A DNA stretch of 64,000 nucleotides from Luzula sylvatica (lineage: Eukaryota; Streptophyta; Magnoliopsida; Poales; Juncaceae), in NCBI GenBank assembly GCA_946800325.1, contig OX326960.1, forward strand, positions 31,897,629 through 31,961,628, in the 5' to 3' direction. Made by a program: the position numbers and the translations under genes. The first letter of the stretch is position 1. Every line of letters starts with the position of its first letter. Below are positions 1 to 11,364 of this stretch, piece by piece. Below the pieces are notes generated by a model that worked only from the letters and a program-made list of their open reading frames with translations, was not told where the DNA came from and searched no databases.

Positions 1-26
1 TTACTATAATGCAAATAAATGCTTAG

Positions 27-385
27 CCACATTTCATCAAACACCCACAAGGAACTGATGATGCAAACATTACATCAAAGACTGACCCCCAACGCATTAA
101 CCTATTCCGCGAGCACAACACACCGTACTTGCTGATCACAACAAGAGCTCAGTCCTCGCATACAACCGCGGCGGCGCCTCCTCTCAGTTGACTTTCCATC
201 GTGGAGGCTTCTCCTCCAAACCTTCTTATTCTCTCCATTTCTCCCCTAAACCTCTTCCACCCACAAACCCCACTCGTCAGTGTAATGATCAGATTACTAA
301 TCATGTAGACCAAGTTCAGGGGTTGTTGGGCGGCATGAAAAGTGGAGGAGACCACGTGTTTATTATTTCTTGTGAGATTAGTTAG
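27..385 (+). other. Possible terminal coding exon(s) at the left edge, identity unknown
   Basis: This stretch is more GC-rich than its surroundings and has two overlapping open frames on the plus strand. One runs from an AG at 25-26 to a TGA near 188 and reads with coding-like composition, for example PQRINLFREHNTPYLLITT. The other runs from about 101 to a TAG near 383 and includes SSQLTFHRGGFSSKPSYSL. They are in different frames, so at most one is coding across the overlap, unless a frameshift or splice joins them. I do not recognise the protein. It could be the 3' end of a gene starting to the left of the window, or a decayed fragment. The opposite-strand frame here looks like a shadow. 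Confidence 0.25.
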
Positions 386-1496
386 ACAGTCTACTAGTCT
401 CCCACTGGTTCATACATATCATCTCCAGTTTTATAACTTGATATGGAGATATGAATGGAGAGGATTAGAAGTGGGGTTGTTGCTTGTTAGGACAACTTTC
501 AGTTGCTTCCTCACCAAACTTCACGAGTAAGATTTCTGCTTTATGTTCATTATGACCTCATAATATTTTTGTGTGATTATGTAATTTGATAATTTGATAA
601 TTTGGGTGAAATGAAATAGGGAAATTTGCATGAATTTAGCAGATAAATGTGGCAAATTTGTTTTTAGTAAAAAATGGGGGTGGCATGTGGGAGTAATTAT
701 CCTGACAGATAATGTCCACTCTAGTGTTGACTTTGTAGTGTATGCAATGTACAAAAAAAATGATTAAATTAATTAAGTCTCACATGTAAAACTGCTTGAA
801 CTGAAATTTAGGATCTAAATTCATACAAGGTCACTGAATGGCACCGCCAATTTTTAGTTGGCTAAGTGATATTTACCAAAAAAAAAAAAAAAAAAAAAAT
901 TGGACATTAGGATTAATTGGGCCGGGTTAGGATTAGGGTTATAGTTTGGCCCTCAATATATTAAATTAAAAATTAAAAAGAAAAATAAATAGCATTGTCG
1001 ACTTCGACTTGAACATAATACAAGAAATCAAATATAATGAAAATGAAGCTAGGACGTTTGGTGTTATACTTTGTTTTGTGCCTGTTAAAAAAAATAATTA
1101 AGCAAATAACTAACCAAATGTGAAAAAAAATGATCTAATGTATTGTGATAATACATTTTTCTATCAAATAAAAATTAATGAGCGCACTTTCCGGGGAGCA
1201 ATAGTTGTTTCTGGTAGCGTTCTTCATTAAAAAATTTAATCGTTCCACAATTTTTTAATAGCTGTATATATCTTCTCATTTTTATGATTTTGATTCTTTC
1301 TGATTTCTCAGTTTTTCTTATAATGAGTTGATTTAGCAAACAAATTGCCTTTTAACCTAAGGATGTCCATCTATTTTATTTTATAAATTAGTTGATTTAG
1401 CGAACAATTTTTTTTTTCATGTGGAGATATATATATCTATTTTATTTTGTTTTGTAGGAGTGGATCACGCAGGTATCATGAATAGAGACACAAACC
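386..1496. other. Gene-free AT-rich stretch
   Basis: No supported gene. It contains a homopolymer A run at about 878-899 and otherwise unstructured AT-rich sequence. Confidence 0.6.
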
Positions 1497-1656
1497 ACAT
1501 TAACTCAATTACTACTGCATGAGTTTAGAAAACAAAATTTGCATGATCAACAATTGCATTATGATATTCTAATTCTAATTCTAATTAAATTGCAGAGGAT
1601 ACTCAGTAATTTCTTTGTAATTAAAAAACAAAAGACACAATTTCAGTTGTGTTATG
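1497..1656 (+). repeat. Left copy of a direct repeat flanking the 68-bp array
   Basis: About 150 bp, from CTCAATTACTACTGCATGAG through AATTGCAGAGGATACTCA to CAAAAGACACAATTTCAGTTG. It recurs at about 3366-3500 in the same orientation, with small indels. A weaker relative sits at about 11795-11880. This suggests a dispersed element family bracketing the tandem array. Confidence 0.7.
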
Positions 1657-1947
1657 AATAATATTAATATGTGTGTGAATATCCTATGAAACTCATGTGT
1701 GCTTGATTTTATAACTCTAAAGAATTTTGATATTTTTATTTAATAAGATTAATTGCAATGTAGTTGTTAGTATTTTCGTTCTCTATAAATCAAGAATATG
1801 TTATGTACAAGTCGATATAGACAATGGAATAAAATATTTCTTTTTTCTCTCTTTTATATCATATTTATTTTATAATGCGTTATCAGCACGATACTCTAGC
1901 AATTTCGGTTGAATGTAAAAATCTCAGATGCAATCTCAGACAATTTT

Positions 1948-2035
1948 AAGCGAAGGTAAAACAATCGAAGGTATGCATAATTATTATTTACAATCGAAGG
2001 TATGCACAATTATTATTTGTACAATTGAAGGTAAA
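1948..2035 (+). repeat. Short tandem duplication
   Basis: The phrase AATCGAAGGTATGCA followed by ATTATTATTT occurs twice, and a partial third copy (CAATTGAAGGTA) follows. Confidence 0.6.
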
Positions 2036-2180
2036 ATATTTTGATTATATTGAAACTTTTATTTTGAATCTTGTTGTGACTGTTTTTATAGATCATATAC
2101 CATTGTATAATATACTTGTTCTTTACAAAATGGGTCTCGTGGAAATTTCAAGTATTGCTCTCGTGATATTTTATGAGAAA

Positions 2181-3145
2181 AAAAAATGTCAAATGTTCTG
2201 TTATTGTGGCTTATCAACAATACTCCTCTCTTGTGATTTTTGTATGAAAAAAAAAATGTCAAATGTTCTGTTATTGTGGCTTATCAACAATACTCCTCTC
2301 TTGTGATTTTTGTATGAAAAAAAAATGTCAAATATTCTGTTATTGTGGCTTATCAACAATACTCCTCTCTTGTGATTTTTGTATGAAAAAAAATGTCAAA
2401 TGTTCTGTTATTGTGGCTTATCAACAATACTCCTCTCTTGTGATTTTTGTATGAAAAAAAATGTCAAATGTTCTGTTATTGTGGCTTATCAACAATACTC
2501 CTCTCTTGTGATTTTTGTATGAAAAAAAATGTCAAATGTTCTGTTATTGTGGCTTATCAACAATACTCCTCTCTTGTGATTTTTGTATGAAAAAAAATGT
2601 CAAATATTCTGTTATTGTGGCTTATCAACAATACTCCTCTCTTGTGATTTTTGTATGAAAAAAAATGTCAAATGTTCTGTTATTGTGGCTTATCAACAAT
2701 ACTCCTCTCTTGTGATTTTTGTATGAAAAAAAATGTCAAATGTTCTGTTATTGTGGCTTATCAACAATACTCCTCTCTTGTGATTTTTGTATGAAAAAAA
2801 ATGTCAAATGTTCTGTTATTGTGGCTTATCAACAATACTCCTCTCTTGTGATTTTTGTATGAAAAAAAATGTCAAATGTTCTGTTATTGTGGTTTATCAA
2901 CAATACTCCTCTCTTGTGATTTTTGTATGAAAAAAAATGTCAAATGTTCTGTTATTGTGGCTTATCAACAATACTCCTCTCTTGTGATTTTTGTATGAAA
3001 AAAAATGTCAAATGTTCTGTTATTGTGGCTTATCAACAATACTCCTCTCTTGTGATTTTTGTATGAAAAAAAATGTCAAATATTCTGTTATTGTGGCTTA
3101 TCAACAATACTCCTCTCTTGTGATTTTTGTATGAAAAAAAATATC
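2181..3145 (+). repeat. 68-bp minisatellite, 14 near-identical copies
   Basis: The unit contains TTCTGTTATTGTGGCTTATC, AACAATACTCCTCTCTTGTG and a variable run of A. The core TTCTG occurs at 2196, 2266, 2335, 2403, 2471, 2539, 2607, 2675, 2743, 2811, 2879, 2947, 3015 and 3083. Spacing is 70, 69 and 68, then a constant 68, and the differences are all in the A run. Copies 3, 7 and 14 share an ATATT variant and copy 11 has a C-to-T change. A decayed fifteenth unit ends the array. Because 68 is not a multiple of 3, no reading frame is kept, so the short open frames inside are not genes. Confidence 0.95.
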
Positions 3146-3365
3146 ACTGTACCGTTTATTATGGCTTGTCATGAATTTATTTTTTGATGATAATGAATTT
3201 TTGATGTAGAAATTTATTTGAATGTTATGGGTCCTGGAGACACCATGAAATTATGTATTGGTTCACGAATATTCAAAATTATGATATTAGTCATTACATT
3301 TCTACATTTCCCGAAGTGAATGATGTCAAGAAAGCCGCTTAGTGATTAAATTATAATTGGGATTT

Positions 3366-3500
3366 CCACTCAATTACTACTGCATGAGTTGAAAAAACAA
3401 AATTTGCATTATGATATTCTAATTCTAATTAAATTGCAGAGGATACTCAATAATTTCCTTGTAATTAAAAAACAAAAGACATAATTTCAGTTGTATTATT
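3366..3500 (+). repeat. Right copy of the direct repeat flanking the array
   Basis: Matches 1497-1656 in order and orientation, but lacks a short internal stretch (GATCAACAATTGCAT) and one CTAATT unit. Confidence 0.7.
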
Positions 3501-3800
3501 TACATAAATATATCGTGTATAGTGACTGTAGTCATACAAAAGCGAGAATAGTTCAGGAAAAATTGAGATATTGTCAAGATAGACGAGTTAATATTGAAAT
3601 GATGAAAATGGACATCCTCGACCTTTCAAATAGCCGGAGATGTCAAAAATATTTCTCTCCTGATACATGCCGGCAATTACCGGTGTACCCCTCCTTAACA
3701 TTATATTAACAAATTTCTCCCTTCAAATCTGTGAATTACGTATTTATCCCTCGTAAACTCACTTCTTATCAAATTTATACATCAACAAAAAAATTATTAA

Positions 3801-5110
3801 TCTTATGTATAAAGTAGACAAAATCCTTGCAATTCTAAGCCTCCACGTCATCAGGGGCTTTTTTGTAAAAATATATTTTTTTAATTTACATTTTGGTCCT
3901 TTTTATTCGTAATCAGGACTTTTTTTGTAAAAAAAATATATTTTTAATTTACATTTTGGTCCATTTTGTTTAAATTTTAGTCCTTTTTAGTTTTAATTTA
4001 CATTTTGATCCTTTTTGTTTACATTTTGGTCCTTTTTATTTACATTTCGATACTTTTTTACATTTTTTAATTTATATTTTGGTCATTTTTATTACATTTT
4101 AGTCCTTTTTAGTTTTAATTTACATTTTTGTCCTTTTTATTTACATTTTGGTCCTCTTTTATTTACATTTCGTTCCTTTTTTACATTTTTAATTTATATT
4201 TTGATCATTTTTATTTACATTTTGGTCCTTTTTAGTTTTAATTTACATGTTGGTCCTTTTTATTTACGTTTTGGTCCTTTTTATTTACGTTTCGATCTTT
4301 TTTTACATTTTGATCTTTTTTTCTTATTTTACATTTTGGTCCTTTTTTACATTTGGTCTTTTTTTCTTATTTTACATACATTATATCTTATATATAAATA
4401 AAAAAAAATTCTTGCAATTCTAAGCCTCAACGTCCTCAAGGGCTTTTGTGTAAAAAATATTTTTTTAATTTATATTTTGGTCCTTTTTATTTATATTTGG
4501 GTCATTTTTTGTTTTAAATTATATTTTGATCCTTTTTATTTATATTTTGGTCATTTTTTACATTTTTAATTTATATTTTGATCCTTTTTTTTACATTTTG
4601 GTCCTTTTTAGTTTTAATTTATATTTTGGTCCTTTTTAATTTACATTTCGGACCTTTTTTACATTTTTTAATTTATATTTTCGTCCTTTTTAGTTTTGAT
4701 TTACATTTTTGTCCTTTTTATTTACATTTTGGTCCTTTTTATTTACATTTCGATCCTTTTTTACATTTTGATCCTTTTTTCTTATTTTACATTTTGGTTT
4801 TTTTTTCCTATTTTACGTACATATTAAAATTTGCGAATATGTCGTGATTATATTAATCGATTTTAGAAACACCTTAACAAATGTTATTTATACAAATTAT
4901 ATTAGAAAATAATATCCGTGTTAGAGAATAATTTCGTGAACCTCATACATATATTGACATCATGATATTTGCAAATATGTCATGATTAGATTAATTTAGT
5001 TCAAACGCATGCGCGTTAATTCGCACACGCGTTAATTCGCTCACACGTTAATTCTATTTAAATAATTATATAAAAAACATCCCGCGCAATTGCGCGGGGA
5101 TAAAACTAGT
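3801..5110 (+). mobile_element. Complete non-autonomous Helitron, T-rich family
   Basis: The left terminus is TCTTATGTATAAAG, directly after an A at 3800. The right terminus is the palindrome CCCGCGCAATTGCGCGGG, a short spacer, then CTAGT ending at 5110, directly before a T at 5111. This is the textbook Helitron arrangement: 5' TC, 3' hairpin, CTRRT, insertion between A and T, no target duplication. The interior is mostly a degenerate array of ACATTTTGGTCCTTTTTATT units. No Rep/helicase coding is visible, so it is non-autonomous. A second TCTTATATATAAAT plus CTTGCAATTCTAAGCCTC at about 4386 repeats the 5' end inside the element. The interior relates to the pair at 58.2-61.6 kb. Confidence 0.88.
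4386..4440 (+). repeat. Internal second Helitron 5' end
   Basis: Repeats the motif order of the 3801 terminus (TCTTAT, TATAAA, CTTGCAATTCTAAGCCTC, then a CACGTC-like box and AGGGGC-like box), preceded by A. It implies a tandem 5'-end duplication or a second element that used the same 3' end. Confidence 0.6.
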
Positions 5111-6480
5111 TCAATCAAGTCAAGATAGAGAGGCGCTCATGGTGGTTTTGCCTTTCTTTCAATACTGTATTGACTCAGGTTCTACGATGAGCAAGGCGAG
5201 TAAAGATAACACGTTTTGGATCCTCATTTCTTTCTCGCATGAAGTATACGCTCATTTGATCAATGAAGGTACCTCTGTTACTTACAAACTTTATTGATTG
5301 TGTAATTTGCGCTGATTTAGACAAAAATATGCTGAATTAGGGTCAAGGACACTAGATTAGGGTTGATTGTGGCTAACATAATGGTCAATTTGAACTTGAT
5401 TAGTGAACACTATAAATAATTAGGCTTAATTGGGGATGCGAAAACTGTACAGAATTAGGCTTAATTCAAACAGGTAGGCAATGAGAGTCCCGCTTATACT
5501 TGATATGCGACTTGTCTTGGAACAATTGATGCAACAATTTGCATCCATTTCAAATTAACTATTTCCATGTCTAGAAACAATTCAAAAATCAAGTAGTTTA
5601 AAATAAAAGAGGAATTGATAAAGACTGGGCAAATCAAATATCTAGCATTAATTTACTTTATAAATATTAAAAATATAATAAATTATTAATTGATTAATGT
5701 ATGTTATTAAAGAAGAAACCACCGATATCAGACTTTATGCAAAATCGTCAACAATTTTCGTAGCCCCAAACAATCTTAATTCAATGTCATTAATTATGCC
5801 TAGTTAACAAAGAATTACGTAATCAATAAAATCTGTAAATGAGAAAGATATTTCTACGGATCAAAATAGACCATTTGGACTTGGAAGTGCTGCAAGAAAA
5901 TAGATACTGAGAAGGGGAGAGATGAAAGAGAGAAACATTGAGATAGCAAGTCCAAGAGGGACATGATACAGTACTTGAAGGGAAGGGTATAATTGTCAAA
6001 TTATTTTTTTTCTGTTTAAATTAACATAAAATGTTAGTTTAAAGGACATACATGTAATTCTCCCGAAGAAAAATTATACATTAAAATAAATATTATATTT
6101 TATTATTTTGTAAAAACAAAATAAAATGTGTGCTTATTAAAAATGTTTTTTATATTTTATGAAATGATATATACAGTATTATATTTTGCAAATAAAAAAC
6201 ATATTTTTCAAAGAATTATTTTGAATGCTAGAAAATTACTTTTGATAATTTTATTTAGGGTGTCCAGTAGGGTTCTTAAAATATTTCTGATTCAAAATAT
6301 TTGTGATTCAGAGTTGATTCAGGGTTAATAATTTCATGAATTTAATTAATAATATTTTCATGAAATTATTTTAAAATATTTAGTAATGTTAATATATTCT
6401 AAAATATTTGCGATTTTCTATGAATTGGTCACGAGTCTCGCATTAAATATCATTACTAATTCGTAGAAAACAACAAATAT
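5111..6480. other. Gene-free AT-rich stretch
   Basis: I see no supported gene, RNA gene or complete element. Short open frames are AT-rich and lack recognisable domains. Confidence 0.6.
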
Positions 6481-6488
6481 CTTAAAAT

Positions 6489-6744
6489 CAATGTTTTAAA
6501 TAGCGTGCAGCGGCATGCAGCGTTTTGACGTTTAATTTAGCGTTTAGCGTTAGCGGGCGATATAGCGCCGCTTCACCATCACAGCGGATTTTTGATCCAA
6601 ATTATTATTTTTATAATACTACAATATAAATATAAATATAAATATAAATTAGCGGTCCAATATTATAAATAAAATTATGTTGAATGCATATTTATATCAA
6701 CCTCGCAAACTAACATAAATTAAAATTCATCTCTAAGAAAAATA

Positions 6745-6781
<37 letters not shown>

Positions 6782-6919
6782 TTTGTTTTTATTTTTATTA
6801 TTATATTATTGTAATTATAATAAGGCTATTAATAGTTGTTGTTGATGTTGTTATTATCTTATTTTTCCTATAATAATAATAATAATAGTAAGTATGCTTA
6901 TTATTATTATTATTATTAC

Positions 6920-6971
<52 letters not shown>

Positions 6972-6981
6972 GGTATCGTTG

Positions 6982-7016
<35 letters not shown>

Positions 7017-7449
7017 TAATAACAATAATTATTATTTTATACTAATAATATTAATTATTATTATTATTATTATTATTGTTATTATTATTTAGTACCAATA
7101 ATAATAATAACAATAATTATTATAATAATAATTATTATTAATATTATTACCATTATTTAATAACAATTATTATTATTGTGTAATGATAATAGTGATTATT
7201 ATTATAGTTATTATTATTTAATAACAACAACAACAACAATAATAATAATAATATTAATCATCATCATCATCACGCTATAGCACCGCTACGGCCGCTATAA
7301 TTGAACGCTTCATGCTATAGCGGTCCGCTATAGCGTTGCAGCGGAACAAAACGCTACAAAGCTAAATTCCGAAGCGATGCAGCGTTTACCTCCCAAAACC
7401 CGCTATAGCACGCTATAGCGCCGCTGCAGCGCCGCTATTTAAAACACTG
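6489..7449. mobile_element. Non-autonomous hAT element filled with TTA repeats
   Basis: The termini are CAATGTTTTAAATAGCG on the left and, read inward from the right, CAGTGTTTTAAATAGCG. The element is flanked by the perfect 8-bp duplication CTTAAAAT at 6481-6488 and 7450-7457. CAGTG-type ends with 8-bp duplications are diagnostic of the hAT superfamily. Both subterminal regions are rich in GCTATAGCG and GCAGCGGC words in opposite orientation. The centre (about 6747-7250) is an expanded (TTA/ATA)n microsatellite, which gives meaningless poly-Tyr and poly-Asn frames. No transposase is present. Confidence 0.88.
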
Positions 7450-7689
7450 CTTAAAATATAATCCATATTTACAAATATAATAAAAATGATAAAAATATTA
7501 CAAATTAAAAGAAACATAAAAAATAACAACCAACATTATTTTTAAACCATTCAAAATACCATGTAAACTTAATACAAATACTACTCAAATCCTAAAACAT
7601 AAAAAATGATAAATATTTTTTTCCCCAAAAATGGAAACTTATATTTTTCCAAAAATATAATGCAAATGTTTAAAAGAAATATATTTATG

Positions 7690-7927
7690 ATATTAAATTC
7701 GGGACTTCGCGGAGTAATGAGGCAGGAATAACCCATGGGGAATGGGACAGGATAACTCGTGGGGGCGAGACTACCTATCCCCGTACCGACCCCATCCACG
7801 CATCTGTGGCAAACTCCTCATCCCATCCCCACCCCACAGGACGAGTAACAGAGATTTCCCATCACATTCGGGTCGGGTCCCCACAAGGATGGGGATTCCC
7901 CACCCCATTGGCATCCCTAACCCTACC
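7690..7927. mobile_element. Fragment of a GGGGA/TCCCC-rich dispersed element
   Basis: A GC-rich island with repeated GGGGAT/ATCCCC words in both orientations, ending near CCATTGGCATCCCTAA. It resembles the terminal part of a DNA element. I could not find a matching left end or a target duplication. Confidence 0.4.
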
Positions 7928-8559
7928 TCGATCTCATCCATACCGGATCTTCATTCTTTTGTAATTAAATTTAAATTTTATAAATATGAAAAAAAAAATA
8001 TTTGGATGGATCGATTTATCTTTTTACCACATGTGAAACGTATGAAATTTAATAAAAATGTAAAAGATAAATAAATTTGGTTTACCACCTGGTAAACCTT
8101 AGATGTAGAATTTGTTATTATTAAATATATTTAATGTTTTTTTATCAACACATCAAGTTTTGTGGGGGATTTTAAAAGGGATAAGTATAATTTTTCAAAA
8201 AAAGATTGTGCTAATATATCGATCCAGTGATATCCTTAATTTAGAACTATGTAAAAATTAAGGGCAAAAAATAAACACGCCCTCTGAAATCAGATAAGAT
8301 GAGAAAAAACCAAGCATATGGAATGTAGAGAAGGAGAAAAAGAGGAAAGAGCTCATTTCCAAAATAATAGGCGGCAGCCAATCCTAATTGATATTAGGGT
8401 TTGAGTTAAAATAAATCTATCTACACAAATTAATTACTAGTCAAATTGATTATTATTTTTTTTATCAACAATAAAATAAATAATGATTATAAAATGATTA
8501 GATTATTTCGATACTAAATTTTAAAATTTTGGTGTATGACAACTCGCGGTGCTTGATGC

Positions 8560-8986
8560 TCGTGGTGATTTCACTTGATTTATGTTCTCTACAGATTGGT
8601 CTCCCTTTAAAAAGACCAACATTTTGAGATTACTGAATGGGCTACGTTGCTCTTTTTATAACCATCCAAATGTATACATTCATCTCAACCATCCTTTTCC
8701 TTCCCCTCATAAAACATACCATCCCTCTTCTTCCCTTAAAAAACAGAAACTAGAGAAAATGGCACTCCTTCGCGAGAGAGAGAGACAAAACCGATCGAGG
8801 CGCAGCTGGAACCACCAAATGGAGAGCGGCACTTCTTCGCCAGAGAGGGAGGGACGGATAGGGAGGGAGAGAGACATCGCAGGTGGAACCCTACAAAGAG
8901 AGCGCGGCACTTCTGCGGCAGAGAGAGAGAGAGAGAGAGGCATTTCTTCGAGCGGCACTTCTTCGACAGAGAGAGAGCGATAGGGA

Positions 8987-9048
<62 letters not shown>

Positions 9049-11364
9049 CGGATGGAACCATGGTGAACATTAGGCGATCGATGGCTGCAGGGAGAGAGAG
9101 AGAGAGTCAGAGAGGCGCACTGTAGAATCTACCTTCGTCCGGCCTTCTCCATGCTCGAAGGACGTCACTGTAGACCCTCGTGCTTCGCCATGCTCGAAGG
9201 ATGTAAACGATTCTTCCTCTCTGTAGATTATCTTTCATTTCAGTTTGAATTATCTTTTAATTGTTATTTCGTGCAATTATCGTTGTGTCCATTAAATTAT
9301 CTTTCATTTCAGTTTGGTGGCGATAGGGGATTTTAGTTTTGGCCGCGGCAATAGTCTCAGTTGCCTACTATTATTGATAGGAGATTTTGTTTCGATTCGC
9401 TGGTACCATATGTACAGTTCTGTTTACCAGCTTCGAAATTGGTGAGTATTGCCGTGCAAATCGTCTCAAGGCAATTATTGTTGCATGTTCAAATTTTCAC
9501 CCATTTACACTCTCTTAAAGAATTGTGTCAATGCTCTTAATTTTCTCCATCCAGAGAGGGCTAAAAAATCGAAGAAGAATAGGAGATCCCCTTCCTTCCA
9601 CTCATCTTTGTACGGTGAGTAACCTTATTTCAAAAATCGCTTATCAATTAATCAAGTTGAGGTTTCCTAATTCATACAAAATTTAACATCAACATTCACG
9701 AATTGAAACGTTCAGATGGATGAAGAAGAAACAATTGGAGGAGGAATCACAACTCACAAGCATGAAAGAAATCAGTCACTACAGCGATGCCTCTTCAATG
9801 ACTAAAGAGGATATCATAATGGGTCCAAACCCGCATGCTCGGTACCCTACTTAATGGGTTAGGTAGCTTGAAGAGGATTTCAACAAATTAATCTCCAAAT
9901 TTGAGTGGGTACTCCACGTTTAAAATGGAGCAATAATCAACTAACAAGGTACACTTGTTGAAATTTTAATGAATTATGCTCAAATTTTTAGGTTGATTAA
10001 CATCTGATTACAGTTCTAATTAGCTCAAAGGATTTGATAATGTCAGGTGTATGCGCACAAGATTGACAAGAAAATTTATTGCGCATCTCTACTGAAAAGA
10101 CTGGTAATTGTTTCATTATTCAATTTTTAGATCACTTTTTATTTTTTATTATTAATTATTAATATCATTTAGCTAAATTTCAGTCAGAATTGTGTTTTTT
10201 TATCACGTCTCCACTCGAATGAATGTGTATGTACGAAGAAGCTTTGTTTTTTCTGATAATTAACTAAATGGTTCCTTTTTCTTGGCAGGTTGGAACATTA
10301 CGTCATATTTGCTCTTTGATTTGACTGCCATGCTTTCTCTCAACTGCTCTTATGTTGGAATGGTACTTCAATTTTCTGATTCTCAAAAAAAAAAAAAAAA
10401 AAAAAAATTTATTTGTTTTAGGCTATAATGCTGTCTATTTTTTATTGAATTGGGATGTCAAACTCACTGATTTAGAAAGTTATAATTAATAATTGCAGTT
10501 TATAATGTTCATAATTATGACTTTTATCAATTTATATATGATTTCTGTAGGAAACATCTATATACGCACAGTTGGTGTGGTGATCAAATTGTATTTGGTA
10601 ATGTTTTAATTATTGTTTATTTATTTCTTTGGTATACATGAGTGGTTAATTTAATCTCCTAATGTTGAAACTAATTCTGAGCATATAATTAATGATCTTT
10701 GTCTGTGTCATAATGCTAGAGAAATCGTGATTAGCCCTCCAAATTAATAATAGTTCATTCAACGTTACTAAGAGTGAATAATTCAACACGAGGTAACGTA
10801 AACCATCTTGTATTTGTCTGTTTTGTAATTTTGCATTTGAGTATTTTATTTTTTCGTAGAATTATTGTTTTATTTGTAAGATACAGATGGATGAACCTTG
10901 GAGTTATATCCCTGCTGAGAACAATTCAGAATGTGAGGTAGAAGGATGCTTATTGCTTTCATACTATAAATATATTTGCCGTGCTATGGTTGAATATAGT
11001 TTCAGTACTATGAATATAGTGTTATTGCCTCTTAACTTAATACTTCCTCTTTTCAAGTATTTTATTGGTATTATTTTTAATTAGTTCCTTTATGTTATTG
11101 GCATTATTGTAAATTGATTGCTCTCTTTTCATTTTACGTGATTATGTTAGTGGTCTAGGATATACAATTGCTTCACCGGTTATATTTATCTGGTGCCGAA
11201 ATGTTCTTTATTAAAAAATATAATTTGATATTGCTTTATAGTTTGTTTTATCATTACATTTTTTTTCCCTCTTATTTCTACTGTTTTGGAACCTAGATTT
11301 ATAAATGAAGTTGTGTAGCACAAAATTGATAATATCCGCAGCGAAGCGCGGAAATTATCCTAGT
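8560..11364 (+). mobile_element. Candidate Helitron-like unit with possible captured exons; 5' end unresolved
   Basis: The right edge at 11335-11364 has TCCGCAGCGAAGCGCGGA (5-bp stem TCCGC/GCGGA), then 12 bases ending in CTAGT, which looks like a Helitron 3' terminus. The next base is C rather than the usual T. Upstream the DNA looks gene-like without being a readable gene. It has a TATA-like TTTTTATAACC near 8655, a leader with an ATG near 8759 followed by Arg/Glu-rich low complexity, a long (GA)n run at about 8992-9044, and several splice-like junctions (GTGAGT near 9614, TTCAG before ATGGATGAAGA near 9717, GGCAG near 10288). The exon-like pieces do not join into one frame. No clear 5' TC terminus was found. 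Confidence 0.4.
8992..9044 (+). repeat. (GA)n microsatellite
   Basis: More than 25 consecutive GA dinucleotides, with further interrupted GA tracts on both sides. Confidence 0.95.

Noticed and set aside
2181..3145. CRISPR-like regular array
   Set aside because: The whole 68-bp unit repeats with no unique spacers, and the window is plant nuclear DNA. It is a minisatellite.
4015..4847. Phe/Tyr/Leu-rich open frames (128 and 89 aa)
   Set aside because: They translate the T-rich Helitron array. The same nonsense appears at 58.2-58.9 kb and in the mirror at 61.1-61.6 kb.
6801..7045. Poly-Asn and poly-Tyr frames
   Set aside because: Microsatellite (TTA)n within the hAT element; no coding signal.
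8582..9125. Arg/Glu-rich frames of 133 and 80 aa
   Set aside because: Produced by GA-repeat tracts; no domain and frames change across the tract. Kept only as part of the candidate Helitron-like unit.
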